Shown here: positions 27,033 to 35,626 of the stretch, piece by piece | Position numbering within the stretch: the stretch's first letter is position 1 | How the letters are laid out: each line of letters begins with the position of its first letter | From: Psychrobacter glaciei | GTDB lineage: Bacteria; Pseudomonadota; Gammaproteobacteria; Pseudomonadales; Moraxellaceae | Reading direction: 5' to 3' | DNA length: 64,000 nt | Assembly (NCBI RefSeq): GCF_014652895.1 | Contig: NZ_BMZR01000003.1 | Span: 485,141 to 549,140, forward strand | The notes under the pieces: model-generated | The model's database searches: none | What the model was told of the DNA's origin: nothing | What the model saw: only the letters and a program-made list of their open reading frames with translations | Position numbers and translations under genes: made by a program

Positions 27033-27605
27033 ATCGATAAGAATGTAATGACGTCAGGTTCTATTTTTATGAGCTGACTGCTTATGACTATCTCGACATT
27101 ACATCATAATATCATTGATGACACGCCTCAAATATAGCCTCGTAGTGCAAGCTCACGAGGCTTTTTGCTAAGTTTTGGGCTGGTGTAGTCAGTGAAAAGT
27201 AATATCGATACATCAGCAATATCGTAGCTTTTCTGGGGTATTTTTACTATATATCGTGTTTGAGTGCAATGATGAATAACTCATAAAATCGTTTTGTTAG
27301 TGACAGCAATATGCATACAAAGGGATGCAGGTTTTTTGATCTTATATTGAGTTCACTTTTTGTCGTATTTTATATTTTTCGTCTATAAGGACACGCCCTA
27401 GGGTGAGTCTGCAATTTTAGAGCTTGGTTATGTTATCGAGGTTCGATAGTTTTGCTATGGTTAATGTGGTAAATTGCTTGGGCAGCTAAAATAATAAAAG
27501 TGGATTATTCATATCAATAAACAGCCATAGGTTAAGCAACTAAAATCATAATTTTACTATGTTACTCAATCATTGGTACTCACTCATTTAATAAGAAGGT
27601 TAAGG
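27033..27605. other. 573-base intergenic region with terminator and repeat fragments before ppc
   Basis: No gene is seen. It holds a terminator at 27136-27166 and an element-end fragment GATGACACGCC near 27118. A stretch at about 27185-27255 begins with the same AGTAATATCGATACATCA as the repeat at 14938. A right-end motif GACACGCCCTAGG lies at 27390-27402 with no clear left partner. The ppc promoter should lie in the last 200 bases. Confidence 0.65.
27136..27166 (+). terminator. Terminator after the NhaC-family gene
   Basis: AGCCTCGT and ACGAGGCT form a perfect 8-bp stem with an 11-base loop, followed by TTTTT. It lies 103 bases after the stop at 27032. Confidence 0.85.
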
Positions 27606-30386
27606 ATGATACTAGATAATAATGTACTACGTAAACGCACCAGCTTGCTGGGTTCATTGCTTGGCAATGCCATCTCTCGCCAATCTGGTGAACAGACGCT
27701 AGATACGATTGAGACGCTGCGTAAAGGCTTTATTCAGCAGCGCCGTGAGCCTAACGAAGCCCATAAGCAGCAGCTCATTGACTTCATTGCTTCTTTGGAC
27801 AATCAAACCTTAAAAAACGTCATACGCGGGTTTTCTATCTATTTTTTCTTAGCCAATTTAAGCGAAGAGAATTACTTGCGAGAGCAACGTCACGCGCAGC
27901 GCATGCAGTCTGAGCAAAGCTGGGAAGGCTCGTTTCGTCGTACGTTGCTTGAGTGTCGTGAGCGTAATATTGAGCCCGCTCAAATGCAAGAGCTGATTGA
28001 TCAGCTGAAGTTTACGCCTGTATTCACCGCGCATCCTACTGAAGCTCGTCGCCGTACCACGATGAACATCTTACAAAGTCTATTCACGCATAGCGATGCC
28101 TTAAATAATTTGACCGAAAACAGTTTCGCTTACGAGCAGGCCAAAGAGCAAACGGCGCAAACGATTGACTTGTTATGGTCTTCTGATGAAGTGCGCACCC
28201 GTAAGCCACTGGTATATGACGAGATTAATAATGGCTTACACTATTTTAACGCCAGCTTGTTCAATGCCATCCCAAAAGTATATCGTAATATCAAAAAAGC
28301 CATCGTCGATATCTACCCAGAGCTGACAGACTATCCGTTACCTGCATTTATGAGCTTTGGTTCGTGGATTGGCGGAGATAGAGATGGCAATCCTTTCGTG
28401 ACTTTTGAGACCACAGAGCTTGCCGTCTTAATGCATGCTGATACTGTGTTGCGTCACTACCAAGTACTATTAAAAAAACTGCGTCGCCAGCTCATCCATA
28501 GTGATACGACTGTCACCGTTTCACCTGACGTATATGCCAAAATCACCAGTTACGGTGAGCTTGATCAGCGTGTGTTTGATTACAATCTCGATGACTATGG
28601 CAATGAGCCTTATCGTCGACTGCTCTCTGTCATTCTTACTAAAGTCAAAGCGACCAATCGCCGCATTCAGAGCAAAGGCACTGATGTTGAGGCCGAGAAG
28701 GATGCTTATCGCAATCCAGAAGAGTTACTAGAGGACTTGCGCATTATCCGTCATAGCGTGAATACACACGATACGGCACATGCAGACGGGTTGTTGCTCG
28801 ATATGATTCGTTTGGTCAAAACCTGTGGCTTTCATTTAGCAGCGCTCGATATCCGTCAAGAGTCCTCATACCATAGCGAGGTTATTGCTGATATTTTTGC
28901 CAGTGCCTCCAACCTACCAGATTATCAAGCGCTAAGCGAAACCGAACGTCAAGAGTGGCTGACACGCTTACTAGAAAAACCCGGTACGCCACTTATCTAT
29001 ACCGATAACTTAACAGACAAAACACGTGAGCAATTGTCACTGATGAATTCAGTCGCAATGTTACGAAAACTTGTTGGCGCTGACACCTTCGGCAGTTATG
29101 TAATTTCGATGACCAATAATGCCAGTCAGCTATTAGAAGTATTGCTATTAATGCGGTTTGCAGGCCTATGCAGGCTCGATGATGAAGGTCAATTGTCTGC
29201 TGACTTACCAGTGGCACCGTTGTTTGAAACCATTGAAGATCTTAAAAATATCGATAAAATCTTGCCTGCCGTGTTAGACAACCCACTGTATCGCGGCTTG
29301 CTGCAACACTCAGATAACACCCAAGAAATCATGTTGGGTTATTCAGACTCATCGAAAGATGGCGGTATTATTACCTCTGCGTGGCAGCTTTATAGCGCAC
29401 AGCAAACCATTAATAGCATTGCTGAAAAATATGGCATCAAAACCCGCTTGTTCCATGGTCGTGGCGGTTCAGTGAGCCGTGGTGGTGGGTCAACGCACAA
29501 AGCCATTGCTGCGCAACCAGCGGGCACACTGCATGGTCAGATTAAAGTGACTGAGCAAGGTGAAGTTCTCTACGCTAAGTATGCCAATACCGATACCGCA
29601 GTATTTGAGCTGACCATGGCGATCACGGGCACACTCAAAGCCTGCTCCTCAAGGTTCGTGGTGCAACCCACTGAGCTGCCAAATTATGAAGACTTGTTTG
29701 CACGCTTAGCAGACGCGGGCGAGCAACGTTATCGTGAGCTGACCGATCATACTGAAGGGTTTTATAAATTCTACTCGCAGGTAACCCCAGTACAAGAAAT
29801 CTCTTTATTAAATATTGGCTCACGCCCAGCCCATCGTAAAAAAGGCCTGCCAAGTAAGACGACTTTGCGAGCCATTCCTTGGGTGTTCGGTTGGTCATTG
29901 GCGCGCTTTACTTTACCTGCTTGGTATGGCGTAGGTAGTGCGCTGCATAGTGTCAAAGCTGACGAAGCACTAATGAAAGAGATGAATAAACACTGGCCAT
30001 TTTTCAGCGTATTTATCAGTAATATCGAAATGGCTTTTACCAAAGCCAATATGAATATTGCACAGGCCTATAGCCAACTATGTGATGATGAACCGTTACG
30101 CGAACAGATTATGACAGCAGTCACCGATGAATACACGCTGACCAATTCAGGCTTAAACTCCTTGCTTGAACAAGACTCTTTGTTATCCAATCAACAAAAC
30201 CTTGCGGCATCCCTGCAATGGCGAGACGCTTATCTAGACCCTATTAACTATATACAGATTGAGCTGTTAAAGCGTGCCAGACAACAAGATACGATGGAAT
30301 ATGCTGATCATGAGGATATTAACGTAGAAGACCCATTAATCCGTAGTATCAATGCACTGGCAGCGGGCTTACGCAATACCGGTTAG
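27606..30386 (+). CDS. ppc: Phosphoenolpyruvate carboxylase
   Basis: 926 residues from the ATG at 27606, six bases after AAGAAGG; the longer reading from 27573 starts at a weak codon. All family signatures are present: VFTAHPTEARRRT (catalytic His), GSWIGGDRDGNPFVT, GYSDSSKDGG, LFHGRGGSVSRGGG (glycine-rich active-site loop), and the C-terminus LAAGLRNTG, matching the usual RNTG ending. It carboxylates PEP to oxaloacetate, feeding the TCA cycle. Fumarate released by FahA also enters that cycle, but no operon link is seen. A strong terminator follows. Confidence 0.97.
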   Translation: MILDNNVLRKRTSLLGSLLGNAISRQSGEQTLDTIETLRKGFIQQRREPNEAHKQQLIDFIASLDNQTLKNVIRGFSIYFFLANLSEENYLREQRHAQRMQSEQSWEGSFRRTLLECRERNIEPAQMQELIDQLKFTPVFTAHPTEARRRTTMNILQSLFTHSDALNNLTENSFAYEQAKEQTAQTIDLLWSSDEVRTRKPLVYDEINNGLHYFNASLFNAIPKVYRNIKKAIVDIYPELTDYPLPAFMSFGSWIGGDRDGNPFVTFETTELAVLMHADTVLRHYQVLLKKLRRQLIHSDTTVTVSPDVYAKITSYGELDQRVFDYNLDDYGNEPYRRLLSVILTKVKATNRRIQSKGTDVEAEKDAYRNPEELLEDLRIIRHSVNTHDTAHADGLLLDMIRLVKTCGFHLAALDIRQESSYHSEVIADIFASASNLPDYQALSETERQEWLTRLLEKPGTPLIYTDNLTDKTREQLSLMNSVAMLRKLVGADTFGSYVISMTNNASQLLEVLLLMRFAGLCRLDDEGQLSADLPVAPLFETIEDLKNIDKILPAVLDNPLYRGLLQHSDNTQEIMLGYSDSSKDGGIITSAWQLYSAQQTINSIAEKYGIKTRLFHGRGGSVSRGGGSTHKAIAAQPAGTLHGQIKVTEQGEVLYAKYANTDTAVFELTMAITGTLKACSSRFVVQPTELPNYEDLFARLADAGEQRYRELTDHTEGFYKFYSQVTPVQEISLLNIGSRPAHRKKGLPSKTTLRAIPWVFGWSLARFTLPAWYGVGSALHSVKADEALMKEMNKHWPFFSVFISNIEMAFTKANMNIAQAYSQLCDDEPLREQIMTAVTDEYTLTNSGLNSLLEQDSLLSNQQNLAASLQWRDAYLDPINYIQIELLKRARQQDTMEYADHEDINVEDPLIRSINALAAGLRNTG

Positions 30387-30435
30387 CACTGCTAAGCATT
30401 GATTAAGTTTAGGGTCTGTTGCGTTGATCTATGTA

Positions 30436-30471
30436 AAAAGCCCCTCAAACTATAAAGTTTGAGGGGCTTTT
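30436..30471 (+). terminator. Terminator after ppc
   Basis: AAAAGCCCCTCAAAC and GTTTGAGGGGCTTTT form a perfect 15-bp stem with a short loop. It lies 50 bases beyond the ppc stop. A left-end-like motif, TTAGGGTCTGTTG, stands just before it at 30409. Confidence 0.93.
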
Positions 30472-30508
30472 GATGTTTTAAGATATTATCTTTTTTTGCT
30501 ATCGCGTT

Positions 30509-30546
30509 TAGGGCGTGTCCTTATTTTAAAATGAGAATATGCCCTA
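30509..30546. repeat. 38-bp palindrome, minimal GGGCGTGTC-family unit
   Basis: TAGGGCGTGTCCTTATTTT and its near-complement AAAATGAGAATATGCCCTA form a palindrome with few mismatches and no internal sequence. It looks like two element ends joined head to head. It lies between ppc and the converging peroxiredoxin gene. Confidence 0.7.
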
Positions 30547-30573
30547 GTAGTAGCCGTGGTATTTTTATGGCTA

Positions 30574-31107
30574 TTAATGCGTGCCGCGAATCGGGTAGTC
30601 ATTTCCTCGAATATAAGACAACCCACTGGCAAGCGATTCAAGCTCAGGGCGCGCAAAAGGCGCGTTAGAGATGTCAATAATGTGGATGTCTCCTTTGGCA
30701 TTGATAACGAATACACCAGGCTCTGCAAAAGGATGATCGGTCTCTTTTTCTGAGCGTGGATCAGAGATGTAAAGCCCTAGCGTGTTCATCTGCTCAACTG
30801 TCAAACCGTAAGCGATCGGGAAGTTAATGTTTAATTCTTCTAGATGGGTTTCTAACTGCTGCTTACTATCAGCTGATACGGCAATGATATCGACACCAGC
30901 GTCGGCAAATGACGTTTTGACCGTTTCTAACTGATTAAGATATTTAGTACAAATCGGGCAGTGCTTGCCTCGATAGACAACCACTAATTTCCAATCGTGA
31001 CCATTTTCAGGCTTACCCAACGATTGCATTTCGCCATCTCGCATTTGTACCTGTAGATCAGGAAATTGAGAACCGGCGCGAAGCTTTTGAGAGTCATTTG
31101 ATTGCAT
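30574..31107 (-). CDS. Peroxiredoxin-like (AhpC/TSA, redoxin) protein
   Basis: 177 residues from the ATG at 31107, preceded by AAAGGAT; an upstream ATG at 31194 lacks such a site. Thioredoxin fold with RGKHCPICTKYLNQL, a CxxC active site, then GVDIIAVSADSKQQL and a C-terminal VFVINAKGDIHIIDISN strand. No signal peptide, so cytoplasmic. The family reduces peroxides or acts as a thiol reductase; the CPxC form is common in AhpC/TSA-like redoxins of unknown substrate. It is divergent from a TetR regulator at 31387. Confidence 0.85.
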   Translation of the reverse strand: MQSNDSQKLRAGSQFPDLQVQMRDGEMQSLGKPENGHDWKLVVVYRGKHCPICTKYLNQLETVKTSFADAGVDIIAVSADSKQQLETHLEELNINFPIAYGLTVEQMNTLGLYISDPRSEKETDHPFAEPGVFVINAKGDIHIIDISNAPFARPELESLASGLSYIRGNDYPIRGTH

Positions 31108-31386
31108 ATTTTTATCCTTTGAATTTTTATAATAATGTGAATAACGAAAGCTAAAAGATTCGATTATTAAATCAAGCTTCTTATAGTCAGTCAATTATGA
31201 TTTGTTTAGTGTTTATGAACGAGCTTTACATAAACCCCACCTAACGCTCCATTGGAGGCTAGTTGCCCTTACTTTAACTGGACTTGAGCAATCATTCAAG
31301 TTAAAATTGAATAATTACTCAAACGATACGATATAGCCATATTGACTTCATATAGGAGTCATGGCTTTGAGAAATTGGAAAATATT

Positions 31387-31995
31387 ATGTCACGTACTAC
31401 GCTATATAATCGTCAAGAAGCCTTAGAGCGCGCTATACAGCTGTTCTGGCAAAAAGGCTTTCATGCCACCTCTCTAAAAGATATCGAGCAAGTCCTCGAT
31501 ATGCGCCCGGGTAGTATCTATGCTGCATTTGGTAATAAGAATGGACTGTTTCAAGAAGCGCTAGAGCATTACGCCCATGCCGCACTGATGGAGCTTGAAC
31601 GCGTACTAGCTAGCCATGAGTCACCTTTATTAGGTTTGGCAGCTTATATGCGTCAACTGGGTGGTATCCGCGACCAAAAAATACCAAGTCGGGCCTGTAT
31701 GTTGGTCAAAAGCTTACTGGAGCTTGGGGCTCGAGAGCAGTCAGCATTAGATAAAGTAGAAAAACTATTGGCTGGCTTGGAGACACGCTTTACGGAATGT
31801 TTCATTGAGGCGCAGCGGCTGGGGGAGATTGATAGTGAGCTTGATGCGGTTAGGCTAGGACGTCGTTTGCAGGCAGAAGTCATGGGACTACGTGCCTTTG
31901 CTCAGCGTGATGTCGATAGTGCTGCGGTGCATGCGCTGGCGGAAGACATGGCATCTTCTATAGAAGAGATGCGCAATGACTCGTTTGCTAGCTGA
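31387..31995 (+). CDS. TetR-family transcriptional regulator
   Basis: 202 residues from the ATG at 31387; the upstream start at 31342 has no clear ribosome site. The N-terminal helix-turn-helix (about 9-55) contains ALERAIQLFWQKGFHATSLK and MRPGSIYAAFGNKNGLFQEA, typical of the subgroup near YxaF/AcuR-like regulators. The helical ligand domain includes RACMLVKSLLELGA. It faces the peroxiredoxin gene (279-base gap), its most likely target, perhaps in response to an electrophile. The target is inferred from layout. Confidence 0.86.
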   Translation: MSRTTLYNRQEALERAIQLFWQKGFHATSLKDIEQVLDMRPGSIYAAFGNKNGLFQEALEHYAHAALMELERVLASHESPLLGLAAYMRQLGGIRDQKIPSRACMLVKSLLELGAREQSALDKVEKLLAGLETRFTECFIEAQRLGEIDSELDAVRLGRRLQAEVMGLRAFAQRDVDSAAVHALAEDMASSIEEMRNDSFAS

Positions 31996-32059
31996 GTATG
32001 TTTGCTAGGCTAAAAATCAATCAGCATTGTCCATTCATTTTATAAATGCATAAAACCTA

Positions 32060-32100
32060 AAAAGGGCTACTCGAAGTTTAAAGCTTCAAGTAGCCCTTTT
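32060..32100. terminator. Bidirectional terminator between converging genes
   Basis: AAAAGGGCTACTCGAAG and CTTCAAGTAGCCCTTTT form a long stem with one mismatch and a 7-base loop, flanked by A and T runs. It separates the TetR gene from the minus-strand DsbA-like gene. A degenerate element end (GAGGATACGCTCTAG) follows at about 32109. Confidence 0.9.
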
Positions 32101-32169
32101 ATTTTAAATGAGGATACGCTCTAGTAGCTACGCTTTAAAAAAGACTTTAGCCCTAACGAGAAATACCAA

Positions 32170-32823
32170 TTAATCTGGCAGTTCTGCTAGTTGCTGCAAG
32201 ATGTTTTTGAAATTCTCAACGCCTTGTGCGCCGCTCACCAAATGTTTTTGATTAAAAATAACAGAGGGTACGCTTTGAATACCTTGTTGACGCCACTGCT
32301 GCTGGGATTGACGTATGTCTTCAGCAAAGCGTTGATCTGTTAGCACCGCTAAGGCTTCGCTACGATCCAAGCCAATCTCCGCTGCAATATCTGCCAGCAC
32401 TTCTGTGTCAGCGATATTTCTAGCGTTGGTAAAGTGAGCGGCAAATAGAGCTTGCTTTAAATCATGCATTCGACCTTGTTGATTTGCCCAATGCAATAAC
32501 TGATGCAAATCAAAGGTATTATAAGTGCGAGTTTCTTCGGTGAAATTAAACTCAAAACCTACTTCTGCACCAGCCTTAGTCATCATTGCGCGGCTAGCAT
32601 CAGACTCTTCTTTACTTGATCCATACTTTTTAGCGATATGCTCACGCAAGTTTTGGCCTTCAGGTGGGGTGTCAGGATTCAGATCAAATGGATGCCAATG
32701 AATTTCATGGGCGGTGTTCGTTTGCTTGAGCGCTTCAGCCAATTGTCGATAGCCGATGACACACCAAGGGCAAACCACGTCCGATACGATATCTATTCGT
32801 AATGGTCTTTCTGAATTATTCAT
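32170..32823 (-). CDS. DsbA-family oxidoreductase (FrnE-like)
   Basis: 217 residues, no signal peptide. Thioredoxin fold with VSDVVCPWCVIGYRQL (CPWC active site at residues about 19-22), an inserted helical domain, and the cis-Pro loop IQSVPSVIFNQKHLVSGAQ. This is the FrnE / 2-hydroxychromene-2-carboxylate isomerase-like branch of DsbA proteins, cytoplasmic and associated with thiol redox stress in some bacteria. AAGGAATC precedes the ATG. It is monocistronic by appearance. Confidence 0.87.
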   Translation of the reverse strand: MNNSERPLRIDIVSDVVCPWCVIGYRQLAEALKQTNTAHEIHWHPFDLNPDTPPEGQNLREHIAKKYGSSKEESDASRAMMTKAGAEVGFEFNFTEETRTYNTFDLHQLLHWANQQGRMHDLKQALFAAHFTNARNIADTEVLADIAAEIGLDRSEALAVLTDQRFAEDIRQSQQQWRQQGIQSVPSVIFNQKHLVSGAQGVENFKNILQQLAELPD

Positions 32824-33343
32824 AGTGATTCCTTATCTTTTTAGTTTTTAATTAGGGTCTGTTGAGTATTCAAATGTGGAACTGGCAGTGGCTATTTTTT
32901 AGACAATACGCAGTGAAATTTTTGACGCCTAGTCGTTCTAGGTTAGACAATTTCGCCATGTATTGGCAAAAAATAGCTCTGCCCCTGCTTGTATACTTGG
33001 GGCTGATGCTAAAATCACCCCAAACGTTGTTGCAAACCTAGCTAAGGTCTCGACATTATCGTAAGTCTACGCCTGATTTGATAAAATGTTTGGGGTGATT
33101 TTAGCATCAGCAGTCCTAATATTTGAATGTTCAACAGACCCTAACCAGCTTTGTGCCATGCATATGTTTGAAAGATACTGTCTATTGGCATGTTAGCCAA
33201 ATAGTTGGTGTATTTTCCGTGACTTTTTGAGCGGCAACAAAGACCGCTTCTAAAATTTGACGTCTGATGAATACGGTATTAAAGACTGCTTGTATTGCCT
33301 CGTCATTGACGTTACCACGATCACTAACGACCGATAAAGTAAA
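32824..33343. other. Intergenic region, mostly a structured repeat element
   Basis: No gene is seen. Bases 32852-33144 are a two-hairpin element with inverted-repeat ends. The remaining 200 bases before the stop at 33344 show nothing I recognise. Confidence 0.7.
32852..33144. mobile_element. 293-bp two-hairpin element with TTAGGGTCTGTTGA ends
   Basis: The ends are inverted repeats of about 24 bases with two mismatches (outer part TTAGGGTCTGTTGA, inner part ATTCAAAT). The left half (about 32885-32995) folds into one long imperfect hairpin centred on CCTAG-TCGTT-CTAGG. In the right half, 33002-33025 and 33088-33111 are perfect 24-base inverted repeats enclosing a 62-base loop. No ORF. A right-half copy lies at 41788-41895. 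Confidence 0.8.
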
Positions 33344-34180
33344 TCATTTACTTTTAAGTGACTTATTTTTAAGTGAATTACTTTTAAGTGATTTATCTCT
33401 GAATGGCATTGCTAACAATTCCCATAGCGAGGCGTTTTGTTTGGGTGATAGATATTCTTTTAGCCCAATATCGAGCTCATTGTCCGGCTTCTGAGCGTCG
33501 CTCTTGTAGCTACCAAAGATCTTATCCCACCAAATCACGCTAAACCCATAGTTTGAATTAGTCTCAGACACGCGTTGGCTATGATGGATACGATGTAAAA
33601 TTTGCGTCATTAATATTAAACGCGCAGGCTTTTCAATGGCAGGCGGCAGACGAATATTGGCATGATTAAACATCGCCAAGCCATTTAAGGCGATTTCAAA
33701 TATCAATATGGCTACGGCAGGCACACCCAGCGCACTGACGACGAAGAGTTTAACCAATATACTTAAGACAATTTCAATAGGATGAAACCTAAGCCCTGTG
33801 CTGGTATCTACGTGAGCATCAGCATGATGGACTTTATGCAAGCGCCATAGAATGGGCACTCGGTGGAACAATCGATGCTGCCAATAAATAATGATGTCGA
33901 GCACGAGCAAGCTCAATACGATAGACACTAAAATGGATAAATCGAGCATATTGAACAAGCCAATTCCGTGCTGCTGATTATACAGCGCAACCGCCGTTAG
34001 ACCTATTGGTACGGCCAAACGCGCCACAATTGATGATGCTAGCACCAAGCCAAAGTTAGCTAGCCAGCGCTTGTTGCTTTTGATCAGGGCTTTACGTGCT
34101 GGCATGCGCCATTCAATCAGCATCATAATCATTAATATGCTGAAAAAGAAGCCCAGTCGCCACCATATCTCATTCGTCAT
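33344..34180 (-). CDS. Sterol desaturase / fatty acid hydroxylase family membrane protein
   Basis: 278 residues, four or more membrane helices. The di-iron histidine boxes are visible: HRLFHRVPILWRLHKVHH (HxxxH and HxxHH), and LHRIHHSQRVSETNSNYG (HxxHH) toward the C-terminus, with FNHANIRLP between. Family members hydroxylate or desaturate lipids at the membrane. The C-terminal tail is a lysine-rich run of KSLKS-type repeats made by a 15-bp DNA repeat. It lies 24 bases after the ynjF homologue, so it probably belongs to that operon and may act on a lipid made or modified there. Confidence 0.85.
   Translation of the reverse strand: MTNEIWWRLGFFFSILMIMMLIEWRMPARKALIKSNKRWLANFGLVLASSIVARLAVPIGLTAVALYNQQHGIGLFNMLDLSILVSIVLSLLVLDIIIYWQHRLFHRVPILWRLHKVHHADAHVDTSTGLRFHPIEIVLSILVKLFVVSALGVPAVAILIFEIALNGLAMFNHANIRLPPAIEKPARLILMTQILHRIHHSQRVSETNSNYGFSVIWWDKIFGSYKSDAQKPDNELDIGLKEYLSPKQNASLWELLAMPFRDKSLKSNSLKNKSLKSK
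33348..33392 (-). repeat. 15-bp tandem repeat encoding the C-terminal tail
   Basis: Three near-identical copies of TTACTTTTAAGTGAN lie at the 3' end of the hydroxylase gene and encode repeated SLK(S/N)K-type pentapeptides. The tail length may vary between strains. Confidence 0.8.
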
Positions 34181-34204
34181 TGGCTACCTCTTTACTTATT
34201 CTGT

Positions 34205-34846
34205 TTATATGCTGTTTGAATGGCTGTCTGCTTCTAAACGTTTGAGGGTCTGGTAACCGCCATATATACGGGTAAAAATAGTAACAGCGCAGGCAGCCGC
34301 AAAAATACTGGCCAGTAAGACAAACTGCTGTGGCCAAATACAAAAGGCGACAAACAATGCGATGGTTTCAGTGCCTTCTGTGAGACCATTCAAATAATAA
34401 AAGCTTTTGTATTTAAACTGCGGCTTGTCTAATGCAAATTTTTCAGCAGCAATGGCAAACGCTAAAAAGCTAGAGCCAGTACCAATAAAGGCGGCGAGTA
34501 ATAATGCCCCTGCAATAGCGTTTTGTTCAGGATTTGCCAAGATAAAGCCAAGCGGCACGGCAGCATAAAATAAAAAGTCGAGGGTAATGTCTAAGTAGCC
34601 TCCTGCGCTTGAGCTTTGATTGGCATGACGTGCGAGTGCGCCATCTAAGCCATCAAAAATACGATTCAGAGCAATAGCGATAAGTGCGCCAAACCAGAGC
34701 TGATTAGCCAGTAGTGGTAAAGCTAGCATGCCGATAATAAAACCGACCACTGTTAATTGATCAGCAGTAACGCCGCGCTTATGTAACATGATGACTATGG
34801 GCGTTAATATAGGCTTGATGACAGGTGTAATAAACTTATCTAGCAT
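34205..34846 (-). CDS. ynjF: CDP-alcohol phosphatidyltransferase family protein (YnjF-like)
   Basis: 213 residues with about six membrane helices. The family signature D-G-x2-D-G-x2-A-R-x8-G-x3-D-x3-D is intact as DGLDGALARHANQSSSAGG followed by YLDITLD. Such enzymes transfer a phosphatidyl or similar group from a CDP-alcohol to an acceptor alcohol. Position after a YnjD-like ATPase gene, and the whole neighbourhood, match E. coli ynjBCD-F. Substrate unknown. The downstream lipid-hydroxylase-family gene supports a lipid theme. Confidence 0.82.
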   Translation of the reverse strand: MLDKFITPVIKPILTPIVIMLHKRGVTADQLTVVGFIIGMLALPLLANQLWFGALIAIALNRIFDGLDGALARHANQSSSAGGYLDITLDFLFYAAVPLGFILANPEQNAIAGALLLAAFIGTGSSFLAFAIAAEKFALDKPQFKYKSFYYLNGLTEGTETIALFVAFCIWPQQFVLLASIFAAACAVTIFTRIYGGYQTLKRLEADSHSNSI

Positions 34847-34895
34847 GCAACCACCTTTTTATGTTACCGCTAAAAACTAAAGTTAATAACTAAGA

Positions 34896-35540
34896 TTAAT
34901 TACCAAGATTAATGACTTTACCTTCTGCTGCTTCAGCATCACTATGATCGTGGGTGACCATGATAGCCGGAAGTTTATGGGTACGGATTTGATTGAATAC
35001 TAACTGTTGGGTCTCGGCTCTAAGCTGGGTGTCGAGCTTGCTAAAAGGTTCATCGAGTAGGATGGCTTTTGGCTCACTCAATAGAGTGCGTAGTAGGGCA
35101 ACACGTGCTTGCTGACCGCCAGACAGATTGTCAGGATGGCGATTGCTCATACCTGCTAAACCCACTTGCTCAAGGGCGTGTTCTATTTTTTCGAGGCGCT
35201 GTCCTTTATTACGCTGCTTATTGTCTTTGGGCATCGCAAAGGCAATATTACCCGCGACTGATAAATGCGAAAACAGTAGCGCATCTTGATAGAGCACGCC
35301 GATATGACGTAAGTGTGTCGGTAGATGGCTTACGTTTTGCTCATTTAGCCAGACATCACCAGTCGCGGTAAAGCCGTGTGGTAATGTGCCTGTCAGCCAA
35401 TTCAATAAGCTTGATTTACCACTGCCAGATGGGCCCATAATAGTGAGTATCTCACCGCCTGCAATCTGCTCATCTAAGCTCAGTAATAGCGCGTCTTTTC
35501 GATACAATTGCAAATTTTTTATCTGTAAAGATGATGGCAT
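34896..35540 (-). CDS. ynjD: ABC transporter ATP-binding protein (YnjD-like)
   Basis: 214 residues from the ATG at 35540, six bases after AAGGG; a TTG directly precedes it. Walker A GPSGSGKSS, Q-loop VLYQDALLF, signature LSGGQQARVAL, Walker B AILLDEPFSKLD and switch His VTHDHSDAEA are all intact. It powers the YnjC permease encoded next. The small size and GTLPHGFTATGDVWL stretch resemble YnjD/ThiQ-type ATPases. Gene order with ynjC and ynjB supports the name. Confidence 0.87.
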   Translation of the reverse strand: MPSSLQIKNLQLYRKDALLLSLDEQIAGGEILTIMGPSGSGKSSLLNWLTGTLPHGFTATGDVWLNEQNVSHLPTHLRHIGVLYQDALLFSHLSVAGNIAFAMPKDNKQRNKGQRLEKIEHALEQVGLAGMSNRHPDNLSGGQQARVALLRTLLSEPKAILLDEPFSKLDTQLRAETQQLVFNQIRTHKLPAIMVTHDHSDAEAAEGKVINLGN

Positions 35541-35626
35541 CAAGAACCCTTTATCTGCGTTTTTATAGTGAGTTGTTGTTCAAAACCAGCGTTTTTCGAA
35601 ACTATTTTTATTCAAAATAAACCATT

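Noticed and set aside
33267..33494. Plus-strand 75-residue ORF
   Set aside because: It overlaps the 3' end of the hydroxylase gene, and its Leu/Ser repeats are the complement of the 15-bp repeat. No ribosome site.
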